In this document: positions 1-10,896 of the stretch, piece by piece
Position numbering within the stretch: position 1 is the stretch's first letter
Layout of the letters: each line of letters starts with the position of its first letter
Source: Takakia lepidozioides
Taxonomy: Eukaryota; Streptophyta; Takakiopsida; Takakiales; Takakiaceae
Assembly (NCBI GenBank): GCA_030704615.1
Contig: CM060732.1
Coordinates: 69,297,053 to 69,361,052, forward strand
Length of the DNA stretch: 64,000 nt
Direction: 5' to 3'
Notes under the pieces: model-generated
Database searches by the model: none
Told to the model about the DNA's origin: nothing
The model's input: the letters and a program-made list of their open reading frames with translations, nothing else
Made by a program: the position numbers and the translations under genes

Positions 1-27
1 GCCGCCATAAACAAACTTGACACGGAG

Positions 28-890
28 TTGGCAGGTCCCCTCCAGCAGACCGCTGACTTCATCACTCCTCAGGAGACCACAGCAGACCACAACATACCTC
101 AAGAGACCCTAGCAGACCTCATCACACCAAACCACAGTGAAGCACACGCCAGCAATCATGAACAGAACTCCTCGCACCTGGGCAGATCGAAGCACGCCTC
201 AGCAGACCTCATACCTGAGACTGGGCCAATTGGACACGGTGAAGACTATGCCCATTTCCCCTCCACTGTGGGCATTTTTGGGGTGTGGAGATCGCCGTTA
301 CCGGTGGCGCCGAAGAACGCAGAGGATCCTACACTTCCCCGCTTCAGGATTGGTGACACAAGTGCCCATCTAGACTGGTACAGTGACGTGCACAACATTG
401 TAACGGGCCGGAGGTGGCCCTTTGTCCCTTATCTCTATTCCATGGAGTATACTACGGAAGAAGCCAACCATGTTCTGGAGCAAGCAGGGAAAGTTGTTGT
501 TTCTTCTTTGAGTGAAGGAAATGAACCGCCGCTCTTTTTTCAGCTCCTCCTTATAGATGACCCTCGCCCGGAGGAGGTGCGGCATATGGCTATGGCACAC
601 CCAACGTTCGGTGTCTGCAAGAAGCACTGTCCGCAGTGAGTGCGGTCCACTTCGACCGGATGGCATCATCGTTCCTGCAGCATCGGTGGATGCAATTTGG
701 AAATTTCACATCATACAAGAAGTTGCTGAAGGACTTGCCCACTCTTCGGCAAGACTTCCTACATGGATCACAGGAAGGAGAGTCTGTTACAGATGGATCA
801 CAAGCACGAGAGTCTATTGTAGATGAGGCTATGTTGTGGTTCTCGTATGTAATGGAGCGTGTTGTGTTTGACATTGTCTTGCTCAAACCA
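28..890 (+). pseudogene. 5' part of a QQT-repeat hypothetical gene, interrupted by the transposon
   Basis: Unrecognised protein. The first 60 residues carry degenerate repeats built on Gln-Gln-Thr / Pro-Gln-Glu-Thr, then a non-repetitive stretch rich in aromatic residues. The reading frame that starts at 28 ends at 639; a second frame, open from about 562, runs to 890 and on into the transposon. The switch near 560-605 means a small indel or an unseen intron. The second frame stops being host sequence at the codon for Pro ending at 890, which is the last base of an 11-bp direct repeat; the same codon resumes at 12499-12501 and the frame stays open. The same QQT repeats appear on the far side of the transposon, which supports one split gene. 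Function unknown. Confidence 0.55.
880..890. repeat. Left target-site duplication of the MULE-like element
   Basis: The 11-base string TGCTCAAACCA ends at 890 and occurs again, identical, at 12491-12501. The flanking bases differ, so the match is exactly 11 bp. Mutator-like elements typically make 8-11 bp duplications. Confidence 0.85.
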
Positions 891-899
891 ACAACGCAA

Positions 900-1045
900 T
901 GGCGTGAGCGTTGCGCATGAGCGCGCGAGCGTACGCTCACGCCATCTGACGTGGCGTGAGCCTGCGCACACGCTCACGTGGCGTGAGCGTCATGTCAGCA
1001 TGCTGATGTGGCGGTAAATGATGACGTGGCACTGTCCGTCATCTG
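900..1045 (+). repeat. Left terminal inverted repeat with GCGTGAGCG blocks
   Basis: Dense GCGTGAGC / GCTCACGC words and TGACGTGGC words. Read against the reverse complement of 12345-12490, GGCGTGAGC, then GAGCGCGCGAGCG, then GCTCACGCC recur in order with small gaps. The outermost ~12 bases match poorly. The many internal inverted words could also form secondary structure or bind a bZIP-like factor (ACGTGGC cores). Confidence 0.7.
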
Positions 1046-1507
1046 CCACGTCATCGTTAACATGCGCCGCCTATAACCGTGGATGGTCCTATGACCGTGG
1101 AATTGATGCAGGGAATCTTGCCTAAATAGAATCAAGACGAGCGTTGAGGCCTACAATTACAGCATCCAACATTGTGCAATTACAAATGCTTGTTTCACTT
1201 TTACAATTAGGAGGACGACAAAATATCCTCACAAAGTGTGCGCCATAAAGGCTGCCACGGGAAGACCTTCCTCCCTCCTCAAATAACAATGAGAGTTAGG
1301 ATCATCTTCAAAAGATGATTGTAGTGCATAGCGACAGCAAGACATGTAGACTTCGAACGGTGCAATGACAAATGTGCACTACCTAAAAGTTGTCACTCAG
1401 AGCTCACTCCGTATAGTTGGAGGCCATATCATTGCACAGCCAACGAATTGATGTGAATTACACATTTCAAATCATGGTCATCCACATACCACATTACATA
1501 GTTCATG
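1046..1507. other. Non-coding subterminal region of the transposon
   Basis: No coding frame of interest. It lies between the left inverted repeat and the 3' end of the minus-strand transposase gene and would hold its 3' UTR and polyadenylation signal. Confidence 0.5.
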
Positions 1508-2941
1508 CTACCCATGTGTTGTATCCCGCTGCAAAAGAGTATCGACCTCGTTGAAACTCATAGTGGCCTGGTGAATGAAGTTGTCACGTTTGGGATCGCA
1601 AACCATCCTCCTCAAAAATATCAAATACAAATGTTTGCAGGGTATGAATTTACCTCTCTTGCCCAAACTGGTTGATAGCATATTCACAAAATCAGGACAT
1701 GTGCAATTGGGGAAATTGGAAACCGTGATGTCGTAGGTCCTGTCATGAACAGCAGATGTGGAAGTGATGATTGTGAATACCCGACCATATCCTGGATCGG
1801 GTACTTCCGTGGTGCTTCCAACACGAGCTTGGAGCATTCTTGCGGACTCCACTTTGCCAAAGTGTTCAGCGGTTGGAGGGAAACGCCGAACGAGCTTTCC
1901 ATCTCGTTTGGTTGGCCACAAGTCAGGATTTGCCAGGGGGACCCGGGAGGACGCAGAAGTAGTAGCACATGCATGGAGTTGGGGTTGTCTCGCAAGGGAA
2001 AAACCTGCCTCCTCCAGCATTTCAATCTCCTGAAAGCTGAGATGTGTTCCCACCTTCACGGGCCAAACGGTTGGAGGAGATGGCTTCATCACTACGGAAG
2101 GACGCACAGTTCCATGCACACATCTGGCACAATCATCTGCGCAGAACCAGAACTTGTGGTTCTTGGGTTCTGGTTGACCATATGGACGCATCAAGCCCGT
2201 GAAAGTCGGAGAAGGAATTCGGGCACCACCTCTGGATATAGATGAAGTGCACTTCTCGAAATTAGTTGCCCTGATCGTTGTACATTTCACACGAGACCCT
2301 ACACTTGTGCGTTCTATGTGCCAAACGTGGTCGGGGCATGCGGACTCAAGCACATCAAGGGGGTTGTTTCTCTCCTGCACCATTTCATTGGCACTGTTTG
2401 ATGCTGGAGCTTGCCGTCGTGTTGGAGGTTCCTCCACAATGGAGGTTCCGGACATGGAGCTGTCATGCATGGGAACACGAGGCTTCGAGAAGTTATCACG
2501 GTCTGCCCTGTGGGAATCTGAATCCGAACCAGGTGGAGTGTTCAATTTCCTCTTACAGGAGCCGAATCTCTCCTCCCCTTCAAGATGTGGAACTCTAGAA
2601 ACAAGTGGCGTTCCCTGGGCATACATGCTCACCGCCCGTGCTATCTTGATTGGATCCCCAGATCTGTTTGCAGCACGCAACATCAACTCCCATTTGTCCG
2701 GACCCTTGCCACCAACCCCACCTCGTAAGAAATCACGATATCGGGTTTGTTGTTGCAAGGCACGTATCAAATCATCTGTTGTTGCCACATACAAATCCCG
2801 ACCTCGTTTCCCAGACTGTTGCAACCATGCGTTGTGCACAGTTTCTGCCAAATTGCAAGATGGCATGTCCGCCATTTCCTCAATGGACATGTTCTGCAAA
2901 GAGGATAACCACACTTCAGAAGAGTGCACAGGAAACAACAT
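1508..2941 (-). CDS. MULE-like transposase, C-terminal part with SWIM zinc finger
   Basis: A 477-codon frame. It starts with a helical stretch (SLQNMSIEEMADMPSCNLAE), passes through a charged low-complexity middle, then a Cys-rich segment (FCADDCARCVHGT) near residue 270. It ends with a SWIM motif, C-T-C-P-D-F ... C-K-H, around residues 405-445. SWIM fingers (CxCxnCxH) sit at the C-terminus of plant Mutator-type transposases such as MuDR and FAR1. The frame is the last exon of a gene whose catalytic part lies upstream at 2957-4200. The start shown is just the first Met in the open frame; the exon probably begins at a splice acceptor close by. Confidence 0.75.
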   Translation of the reverse strand: MLFPVHSSEVWLSSLQNMSIEEMADMPSCNLAETVHNAWLQQSGKRGRDLYVATTDDLIRALQQQTRYRDFLRGGVGGKGPDKWELMLRAANRSGDPIKIARAVSMYAQGTPLVSRVPHLEGEERFGSCKRKLNTPPGSDSDSHRADRDNFSKPRVPMHDSSMSGTSIVEEPPTRRQAPASNSANEMVQERNNPLDVLESACPDHVWHIERTSVGSRVKCTTIRATNFEKCTSSISRGGARIPSPTFTGLMRPYGQPEPKNHKFWFCADDCARCVHGTVRPSVVMKPSPPTVWPVKVGTHLSFQEIEMLEEAGFSLARQPQLHACATTSASSRVPLANPDLWPTKRDGKLVRRFPPTAEHFGKVESARMLQARVGSTTEVPDPGYGRVFTIITSTSAVHDRTYDITVSNFPNCTCPDFVNMLSTSLGKRGKFIPCKHLYLIFLRRMVCDPKRDNFIHQATMSFNEVDTLLQRDTTHG

Positions 2942-2956
2942 AAAGAAAGCAATGAG

Positions 2957-4200
2957 TCAAAAATATGGAAAGCAAATGTATGAATAAAGCATGAAATAGA
3001 AGCCTCGTACCATTGTCATGGCTGCTCCCCACTGTCTATACCGGAAGTGCCAAAACGCCAGCCAATCTTCCAATGCTCTCATACTCTCAAGTGATGCAGC
3101 TCCAGAAGAGAACCACCAGGCACGAATTGTCTGGAACAAAGTGTCCGCCTCTTCATTGTTCTAGCATCTTTGTACTCTTTGCACAATTTACGGTGCTGAG
3201 TCTGCATCTCTGGTTTGATGTCCGACTTTGTATGTTTTTCCAGAGATTGTGTCCAATGGAATAGACATGTACGCTCTCTTCCTGACATAGGCACTTTTGG
3301 GTCGCCCGATCCGAAGACAATACGAACAGCATTGAAATTTGCTTGAGCACTATCCGCCATAAAACCTGCGAAATTTGGAGATGGCAGCCCATGGCAGCCC
3401 ATGACACGTATCAGGGAATTCCACATGAGCTTCTGGGATTCCGTATCCTCGGATTGCATGTCACAAACTGCAATTGTCATAACTCGTTGGTACACTGGAT
3501 CGTAGACATGACAAGCCATTGTCGTCCAATCCTTCACTCGTTTCACATGATCAAACATAAGAAAACAGTTCTGCAAGTCCCCAGTCTTCTGCATCCGCTT
3601 CACGAGGCTAACCCCACTGCCCTCCCCAACAGTCGACATTTTGAAAAGAAAAACTTTGATGGCACCTTGACCTGGGAATACATTGTCCTGGATGTAATCG
3701 TACTTGCTCACTCGTTTCAATTCCAAAATATTGTCTATGTAGCCTCTGATCCCAGAGCCCATTCTCAATGCATTGATCTGATGCCGAATGTTAGGTGAAC
3801 TTAAAGTGGAGAAATGATCCATGACCAGGTCCAATGCTGCACCGTCAAGTTTAGTCCCCACAGAATCCCCTTCACTCAAAATATGGCTTTCCAAGAAGGA
3901 CTTGCTTGCGCCAAGAGCAATTGCAGATGTTGTTGCGGATGGGTTTCTCCCGAACTCCTGTTTAATCAACCTCGATACTGTCTCACTCTCCCTGTAATCC
4001 CCTTTCGAGACAGGATGGTTATGGAATCCGAAATGCACACAAGCTCTTGTCATTGTTTTCAAACGGTGGACAACATAGTACATTCTTGCTCCGCAGAGCG
4101 CCAAGCAGGATGGCACAAGTTTGCAGAATTTGCAGACGAAAGTGTTTGCCGGTGGAGGGGCAGTCCCAGCTGAAATGGATTTTCCGCCAGACCCTCCCAT
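2957..4200 (-). pseudogene. MULE-like transposase, catalytic DDE-like region (frameshifted)
   Basis: The main frame (4200 to 3079) has a Cys-rich N-terminus (FVCKFCKLVPSCLALCGARM) and an RNase-H-fold core: an Asp in MFDHVKR, then an Asp in FMADSAQANFNAV, followed by the CLFHWTQSLEKH segment typical of MULE transposases, where a Cys and a His follow the second Asp. The frame slips near 3130. The continuation (AWWFSSGAASLESM ... FWHFRYRQWG) lies in a neighbouring frame at 3139-3012 and ends at a GTACGA splice donor near 3011. With 1508-2941 and 4210-5016 it forms one transposase gene. I did not locate the third acidic catalytic residue with certainty. Confidence 0.75.
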
Positions 4201-5016
4201 TCGCTTTGATTATGAACCCCAGACTGAAGAAAGTGTCTGCAATTCAAATTATCACACCTAAGGTGTCCATTGCAAACTGTCCTCCTGAAAACAAGCTTGT
4301 CATCATTCTGAATATTGGATGTTTTTGTTCTGCACCACGGGTGCCCGTCGTGTTTCTTGTCCATTCCATGCATCATGATTGTTACACCTCCAACTCGCGG
4401 AGGAAGGCAGCTCGAATAGGATATCGCCATCAAAAGTCTCCGGCAAGAACTTCACAGGCACCTGCTTCAAAGATTCCCAATCAATTCCCCGCAACTCACT
4501 TTTGAATCCAGCCATTCCTCCCATCGCCCGCAATTTTGGAATGACACTACAAATCTCTTCTTCATCAGCTTCTCCAACCACAGTAGGAAGGACTGGATTT
4601 GGAATTTCACTTATGTCATCATCGGAAGAATCCGAAAGCTCAACGATTGGAGTGGAGGACGTCTGTTCTTTTTTCACCACCACCTCCCTCTTGTCTTCAA
4701 CGACCGAAGCAGCAGTCCCGGGCGTCACATATGACCCAAGGGACTTTCGCCGAGGCTCTCCAAGTACTCTGTATCGACCAGGACGCACTCTCCACTGGCT
4801 GATATGAGCCGTCTCATCACGGTTTTGGAAAGAGTATTTCAACAACTTCCCTTTAAGATCGTACACCTCTTTCTCCAAAAAGATGGAGCCATTCTGCAGC
4901 TGAAAACGGGTAGCCAAGACATGTTCCAGAACAATTGCAAATCCATTGTCAAGGACTTCCTGGGAGAACGGCACTGGTTTGTCGTCAGAGAAGAACTCCG
5001 CTTCAGAGGAAGCCAT
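4059..5016 (-). pseudogene. MULE-like transposase, N-terminal region
   Basis: Likely start Met at 5016 (MASSEAEFFSDDKP), preceded by basic in-frame sequence that may be leader. About 200 residues of charged, Ser/Asp-rich sequence follow, then a Cys/His-rich segment (CRHFLQSG, with VCNGHLRCDNLNC just before) that is likely a metal-binding N-terminal finger. The frame slips near 4310 (one frame stops at 4303-4305, the other continues to about 4200) and again at ~4200 where the catalytic frame starts. These slips make the gene broken in this copy. Confidence 0.6.
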
Positions 5017-5871
5017 CTTCCTTCCTCGCGTACGTTTGTACCTTGCTATCGCAGATCTAGTGTAAATCGGTTTACTGATGTCTCCAGAACACAGTTGAAG
5101 AATGAGCAGAGAATATGGCGGAGGAAGCTCAGACAACGACTGTGCATATTATGTTATTCTTTCCAGATATGCAGCCGTCCATTTTAATTACTTTTCTTGT
5201 GGGCCCAGTGGTCAGAGTATCCCTAGGAGCAGTGTCGGCAGCTGTTAAACCGTTAACCAGAACCTCATCAATAAACCCAATAACAAAGCCGACTTCCTGG
5301 AAGCATGCCACAGGATCTGAGGATGGGATTGCAGATTAAGTAAATGTATCTTTATACTACTACCAATGATCATGCGCACCTGGAAAGTTCCAAATGTGAA
5401 ACGAATGTGGGGTTTGGCTAACAAGGATGACCGTGTATGATATTCCAAGATTTGTCATCAAACTCTCGTTCATTTACATTTATTTGTGTAAGACTGTGCG
5501 CCAAGATTTCTGGGATTCGCTGTTATTTTTAAATATTGAAACCGTTCTAATAAAAACACGCCGTTTTTTTTGGGCGACACACGTCAGACATCCATAACTG
5601 AATACGAACAGCTGTACACCAATTGCTGGCATGTGCACTAATAAGGGAACGACTATGTGTAACGGTCACGCGAGAGGGAATCCGATGCTTCTAGAGACAC
5701 GCAAGAACGCAGGCAATCCCGCAAGAAATCGGGAGTCACTGCGTTTTTCTACTTTTCGCGCTTAGAGAGAGAGTGGTAGTCAAGCTGGAGAGGGTTCCTT
5801 CTACAATACGAAAGAGAAGAAAGTCTCTTTATTTTACTTCCCTTAGAGAGAGACGCAGAGCAAGAGAGCAA
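5017..5871. promoter_or_regulatory. Shared divergent promoter region of the two transposon genes
   Basis: An 850-bp interval separates the start of the minus-strand transposase from the first ATG of the plus-strand ParB-methyltransferase gene. It has no convincing coding frame. A head-to-head layout suggests shared regulation, but I cannot pick out a core promoter with confidence. Confidence 0.4.
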
Positions 5872-6168
5872 ATGACGAGGCGTCGTTTGTTGGAGAACAC
5901 AGGGCCAAGGCAGCAGGTGAACGCGGAGACTGATTCAGAAGAGCAGACGGAGACTGAGGCAGCGGCTGTGACACAGTCGGCGATAAGAGTGCGCCAGCCT
6001 GTGGAGGCAGAGATGATTCGCAGGGACACTGAAGGAGGTGGAAGCACGCGGAACGCCGAACCGGGAGAAGGTCCAGAAACCCTAGAGCAGACAGAAATTC
6101 CAGCAGATGTGAGAGGGAAGAGGAAAGCTGCAGAAGGGGATCCAATTTCAAAACCTAAGAAGGCGCCA
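5872..6168 (+). CDS. Exon 1: charged N-terminal leader
   Basis: The ATG at 5872 opens a 99-codon exon starting MTRRRLLENTG, rich in Glu and Arg, ending in a Lys-rich patch (KRKAAEGDPISKPKK) that could be a nuclear localisation signal. It ends at a GTAAGT donor in phase 0. No domain recognised. Confidence 0.6.
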
Positions 6169-6419
6169 GTAAGTTTTATCTAACTTACATTTCATTGTTG
6201 AAGATATGCGTAGAGATTGAGTGGAATGTCCCAGACAGGGATTGTCGCTACCGACCAACACAAAGGTGATTTGCTTTCTACTCCTCTGCTAAGGGTTTAC
6301 CACACAATGAGTGGGTGACTATCGGTACAGTCATTCACTGTTGTTCAGATCATACAGTTTGTCTGATTGCCTTTCAAGGAGTCCTTCCTCTTCCCTTCTT
6401 TAGCAGGAACTACTGAATT

Positions 6420-6862
6420 GCGAGCGTCGTTAACGCCATTCGATTCTCCTCATGAGATTTATGTACCTATGTGTTTGAAGAGAGAGTGAGGGTCGGCATA
6501 CCGTCAATCATCGTTGTTCAGACCATACAGTCTGTCTGATTGCCTTTCAAGCAGTCCTTCCTCTTCCCATGCTGGCGACGGTAATCACAGTGGAGTCAAT
6601 CTGAATAATCTGCACTTACTGTCCGCCCTAAACTATACTGAATGTCGTTGCCGCCAATCAGTTGCACATAGATGTCATTACACAACACCGATCCGGCAGG
6701 TCCTTATCTTTTGTGATTGTCGTTAACGCCGTTCGCTATCGCTCTCGCTTTTGTTTTGAATACGGCAGTATCAGCTTTGCTTGTGTAGATTGTGCTGAAT
6801 TGTTTCACACCATTCATAGTGAGTTTCTTTGAGACAGAGTGATGGTCGTTACCGCCATTCAC
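6420..6862 (+). repeat. Degenerate palindromes in intron 1
   Basis: Intron 1 (6169-6904) contains at least four degenerate relatives of the palindrome found in intron 5: around 6420-6443, 6640-6661, 6715-6735 and 6838-6862, each with a (T)GTCGTT(A/G)(A/C)CGCC core. It also has two copies of a longer block (CATACAGT(T/C)TGTCTGATTGC) near 6350 and 6525, so part of the intron is itself an internal duplication. Confidence 0.55.
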
Positions 6863-6904
6863 TATTTGCAAATTACTCAGTCAGAACTGAATGGCATCGT
6901 GCAG

Positions 6905-7821
6905 AAAACTGTGAGGTCGAAGCCTACAGGATCAGAGGGGAAAGGATCTGGAGATGGGGACGAGTCCGCAAAAAGCTCAGAGAATACAGATGAAGCAGAT
7001 GAATCTGAAGTGCACTACCTTGACAAGGTGAAAGAACTCATGTCATTCCAGAAGGTAAACTCTCAGGAGGTTATAAGGGACATGCTCGTATCTGGAGGGC
7101 GTCTGGACATCCCTCTGTGCCGGATGATATCAATGCCTGTTGTGCGTCCACCTCTTTCCCATGACATAACAAAATTGGAGAGTGATTTTGTGCATGGATA
7201 TAGACTTGGTGCACAAGTTTTTTATGTGTCACTGACGGATATAAATGGGAAAAGCACATTAGTGTCTCCAGAGATCAGTGATAACTGGGATGAGTGCTGG
7301 AAAGATGCCAATGAGGAGTTCGAGCTGGGCCTCATGATGGGAAAGAACACCCAGCAATTCTGCAACCACATGTTCTACGTCTGGGACGGCAACCACCGAT
7401 TGCTGGCATGGATGGGATACATTCAGAAACACCATGCGAAAGACAAAGACAAGCATGTTGCTGTGGAGGCAATGGTTTTGGATCCTGGAAACGACATCGC
7501 TAGGCTTCTTACAGCTATGCACGACGTGAACAAGTAAGTCATCCAAGGAGATTTCATTCCCTCTGTAGTGTCTTATTAATCCTCAAAAAACAGTGTTAAG
7601 GAATGCAATGTTTCCAATGTTTTTGCAGATCGACAGAGAAATCGCATGTGACAACAAGCTTGGTTCACACACTATTCCGAATTCAGAGGATTGGTCTGAT
7701 GAAGCTGGATGATTTTCGGACAGTACTACCACCCAATATCATCAAGAAGTGCGAAACAGGAAGAGCTGCAGGCACTTGGTATTCTTTGACACGAGAGGCG
7801 TTTCTGGAGTACATGTATGCG
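6905..7821 (+). CDS. Exons 2-3: ParB-like domain
   Basis: Exon 2 (6905-7533) and exon 3 (7629-7821) join in phase 2. The key motif is YVWDGNHRLLAW, which matches the ParB N-terminal signature (D/E)GxHRxxA. It is followed at the usual distance by a beta strand (VAVEAMVLD) and then a helix with HDVNK. The segment before it has the basic-hydrophobic pattern expected for the first ParB strands. ParB-type domains bind and hydrolyse CTP or act as nucleases in bacteria and phage; which applies here cannot be told from sequence. Confidence 0.7.
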
Positions 7822-7905
7822 GTAAGCCCGAGTCTGTACTCTGTTTACTTTTCGAATACATGTTTGTAGTCCCTTCGGAGCTAATCACTACTTGAATCAA
7901 TGCAG

Positions 7906-8655
7906 CAAGAACTGGCAGAGGCAGCTGAGAAGGGAAAATCCGAATATTACCGCACTACACCAGAGGAACTAAGGACATCAAAGGGTGTGGAAGCTGCAAT
8001 AAAGAAGGAGTTTGAAATGCGAAGAACCAAATTGATGTCCGCCTTCGGAAAGCAGCTTAGAATAGTAGATCCTGGACTTGGTCCTGAGTTCCTTCAGCAG
8101 ATCAAAACACACTATGACAAGCATGTGCATCCGGAGATGCAGCAGGAGAAATTGCACCGGCTGGCCATATCGATGGTCGACCCACAAACAAAAATAAGGT
8201 GGCTGGAGATATGGAACTCAGATCAAACAGTAAAGGACTTGAATCAGTTCCCAAAGAGCACCATACAGCCTGGCACAAAGGTGGAAGGAATCAGTGATTT
8301 GGTGTTTGATAACTGGCTCCACAAGGCTACATTTTGGAGTCAGGTGTGTATTCAAACATGCTGTTTTCTTCTCTTCAAGTATGTGATGAGTATCTTATTT
8401 GCAATTCTGACAAATATACTATTTGCAGCTCGAAAAGCGCGCCGTCATTGTGCTGGATCAGACTTTGAAGGACCTGAACATTTCGATTGTTTCCCCTCCC
8501 CAAATGTCATTGGAGGCATACATAAGGAAGTGGAGAGGTCTCACCTGGAGATACTGTTTTTTCCGGGAGTTCTCCAAAGATGGTAACATTTTACGGTCCA
8601 ACGACTTTGACAGTCAGGTTGGAGGAGAGTGGGCCATGATGCGAGTTGTGTACAG
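7906..8655 (+). CDS. Exons 4-5: helical middle region
   Basis: Exon 4 (7906-8343) and exon 5 (8429-8655) join in phase 0. Predicted largely helical and charged, with several Trp residues (WLEIWNSDQ; KWRGLTWRYCFF). No known domain recognised. By position it corresponds to the linker or target-recognition part of bacterial ParB-methyltransferase fusions. Ends at an AG|GTGCAA donor in phase 2. Confidence 0.6.
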
Positions 8656-8736
8656 GTGCAATGTCATACTTGAAACTCTACTGCTTTTTTTGGGAAAAAT
8701 GTGGCTTCATAAGGATTGCAATCATAGATCCAGATT

Positions 8737-9456
8737 GAATGTCGTTGACGACATTCACTTCTTTGTCTGAGTCATTCTTAAGCGAGTATATGAATTCACC
8801 TGGTTAGGATCTAAGGGTGTAATTATAGTGTCCCTGATTAGAATTGATAATGTCCTTGAATGGCGTTGACGACATTCACATCCGGAGTTGTTGAGAGGTC
8901 CTCAGAGTTATGTAAATTTTTGTAATGTCCATAGAGGTTACAGTGAGGGTTCCTCACTTCATTTTGCTGAATGTCAATGCAGACATTCAGTTGTTCTGCA
9001 TTGTTTTTGCCTCTTGCGAGGAATCTGGAGGCTTGATAAGCTCTGTTATGAGAAATCCAAAGTGAATGTCGTTGACGACATTCACTTCTGTGTCTGTATT
9101 ATTCAACAGCGACAATTTGAATTTACATGGATTGGGAGCTAAGTAATTGGTTTCTTTTTGGTATTTTTTGAATGGCGTTGACGCCATTCACATACAGTGT
9201 TGTTGTGAGGTCCTCAGTGATATGTTCGTTATGAATGTGCATTGAGTTTTCCTGGAGGGTTCCTTACTCGAGTTTATGATTTCCATCATGTGATTTTGCT
9301 TCATTTGAGGAATAATTAGGCTTGATTAGTGAATGTCGTTGACGACATTCACTTCTATGTCTGTGTCATTCCAAAACGATAGTTTGCATTCACCTGGATT
9401 AGGGTGTATTTACAGTATCATTGAATGGAATGTTTTGAATGGCGTTGACGACATTC
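8737..9456 (+). repeat. Seven-copy palindrome array in intron 5
   Basis: Near-perfect palindromes with core GAATGTCGT-TG-ACGACATTC occur at 8737-8756, 8858-8877, 9060-9087, 9169-9190, 9328-9353 and 9437-9456, and a looser one (CTGAATGTC..GACATTCAG) at 8967-8990. The 9060 copy has 13-bp arms, the 9328 copy 12-bp arms. The 9169 copy has GGC/GCC instead of GTC/GAC, changed on both arms. The copies are partly explained by a ~270-330-bp tandem repeat with two palindromes per unit. Confidence 0.85.
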
Positions 9457-9598
9457 ACATCTGGAGCAGTCGTGTGGTCCTGAAAGGTCCTTGGAGCAGT
9501 TCTCAGAGCCATTTCAATCTATGTTTTTTTCATTCTGTTCTACTTGCATCTTACTCACTGAGCGCTTTTGTGGGTTGGGATTTATCTCCTTTTTTCAG

Positions 9599-10249
9599 GT
9601 ACACGAAATATGTGCTTATGGAAGAAAATCACCTGAGCGGAATTCCAGACTATCTTGACATGTGGTCGGACCCTGCAAACGATCCAACCATGTATACTGC
9701 AGGGATATTGAAGGACTGGAGTCCTTCTCACTTCAGAGACTGTGGGTGGTACCTTGACTGCCCACCAGAGCACACGACCTTTCAAGAACATCATATGAAA
9801 TACTTGAACAATAACGCTGAGATGCTGGCGCCTTTGACTGACGAAGAGTACCAACGAAACATAGCAACATTGGCTGCCAAGGAGCCTGATGCTCAGGGAA
9901 CGCCGCAGAAGGGAAAGAAGGCGGGCCGCAAACCAAAAGACAAGGCTGTTGATGTCATAGCCATCTCACCAGCAAAGCCAAAGGACAAAGACAAGTCCAA
10001 AGAGAAGGAAAAGGACAAGGGGAAGGAGAAAGAAAAGGAGATGGAGAGTGGGCAGGACTTTACTGCTGGAAGATATACCCGCACTGTTCAGTGTGTGTTC
10101 GATGCCAAGCCACACCCTTCCCGTTCTGATTCGACAGGAGAGATGAAAATTGTTAATGAGGGTTGGCTGTCGATGATGCAGAGTCGAAAGAGAGGATACA
10201 CTGGGGTGCCATCCCTACCTGGGACAATATAATCTCATTCCTCAATCTG
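9599..10249 (+). CDS. Exon 6: linker with Lys-rich tract (one-base frameshift)
   Basis: The exon joins exon 5 in phase (AG|G, Arg). Aromatic-rich sequence (MWSDPANDPTMYTAGILKDW) is followed by a Lys/Glu tract around 9960-10050 (KDKSKEKEKDKGKEKEKE), probably disordered and basic. The frame that enters the exon stops with TAA at 10230-10232, but the neighbouring frame from about 10185 reads WGAIPTWDNIISFLNL into a GTGAGA donor with the phase exon 7 needs. The exon is one base off a multiple that would join both sides. This points to a one-base indel near 10185. Confidence 0.6.
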
Positions 10250-10362
10250 GTGAGAATTCCAGTTTCTTTCCTTTTTCTCTGAAAGTTTCGTTGGCAGTAT
10301 TTCAGTCTCGTTCTTTGAAAACATTCTTGCCATCGTTCTTATAAAAAACATGTCTGTTGCAG

Positions 10363-10701
10363 GTGAGCACAGGTCCCACCTTCGTGTGCGGTGTGCAGAA
10401 AACTTATGCGGCCGACATTGTCATTCTCGACATCCCGGATGGCCAGGCTGTGCCAGAAGTTCTTCCAAAGGGCAAGACGCCAGGCTGGAACAAATTCGAG
10501 GACAACTACTGGAGTTGGGTGTTCGGGTTCTGTAACAACTTCCTCTCTGATGCAGGGACACTTCTGCTTTTTCAGTCATGTGACAATGATAGTCGTCGGG
10601 CATTGGCATCATACCTCAAGTCTTCAGGGTTTGAAGTTTTGCGCACATGGAATTGTGTGAACAGCCTCTACCTTGTGAAAGGGGGTTTCCCTGGTCAGCT
10701 G
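10363..10701 (+). CDS. Exon 7: methyltransferase motif IV to VIII region
   Basis: 113 codons. VILDIPDG sits where beta-class amino-methyltransferases have (D/N/S)PP(Y/F/W). It is followed by helix-strand-helix (FCNNFLSDAGTLLLFQSC), then FEVLRTW and LVKGG, the pattern of motifs V-VIII in N6-adenine/N4-cytosine methyltransferases. The catalytic tetrapeptide reads D-I-P-D: the aromatic residue that stacks the flipped base is replaced by Asp. So either chemistry is altered or the domain binds without methylating. Confidence 0.6.
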
Positions 10702-10896
10702 GTATGCCGTCTCCCTTCTGCTTGTGCTTTCATGATGAGTTTCAATGTTCTCTGCAGCTCCACTCTAGTAGAATGTGTTATGATCGACACCGATCATCAC
10801 CGATTCATGATTTTTTTGTGTCTGAGTTCTGAATAGCCGATGTACACACTTCCACTATAGATTGTGTTTACCACACTAACCTGCTATCTTTGGCAG

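Noticed and set aside
1745-2987. Long plus-strand ORFs opposite the transposase
   Set aside because: Shadows of the minus-strand SWIM-finger frame; no independent motif.
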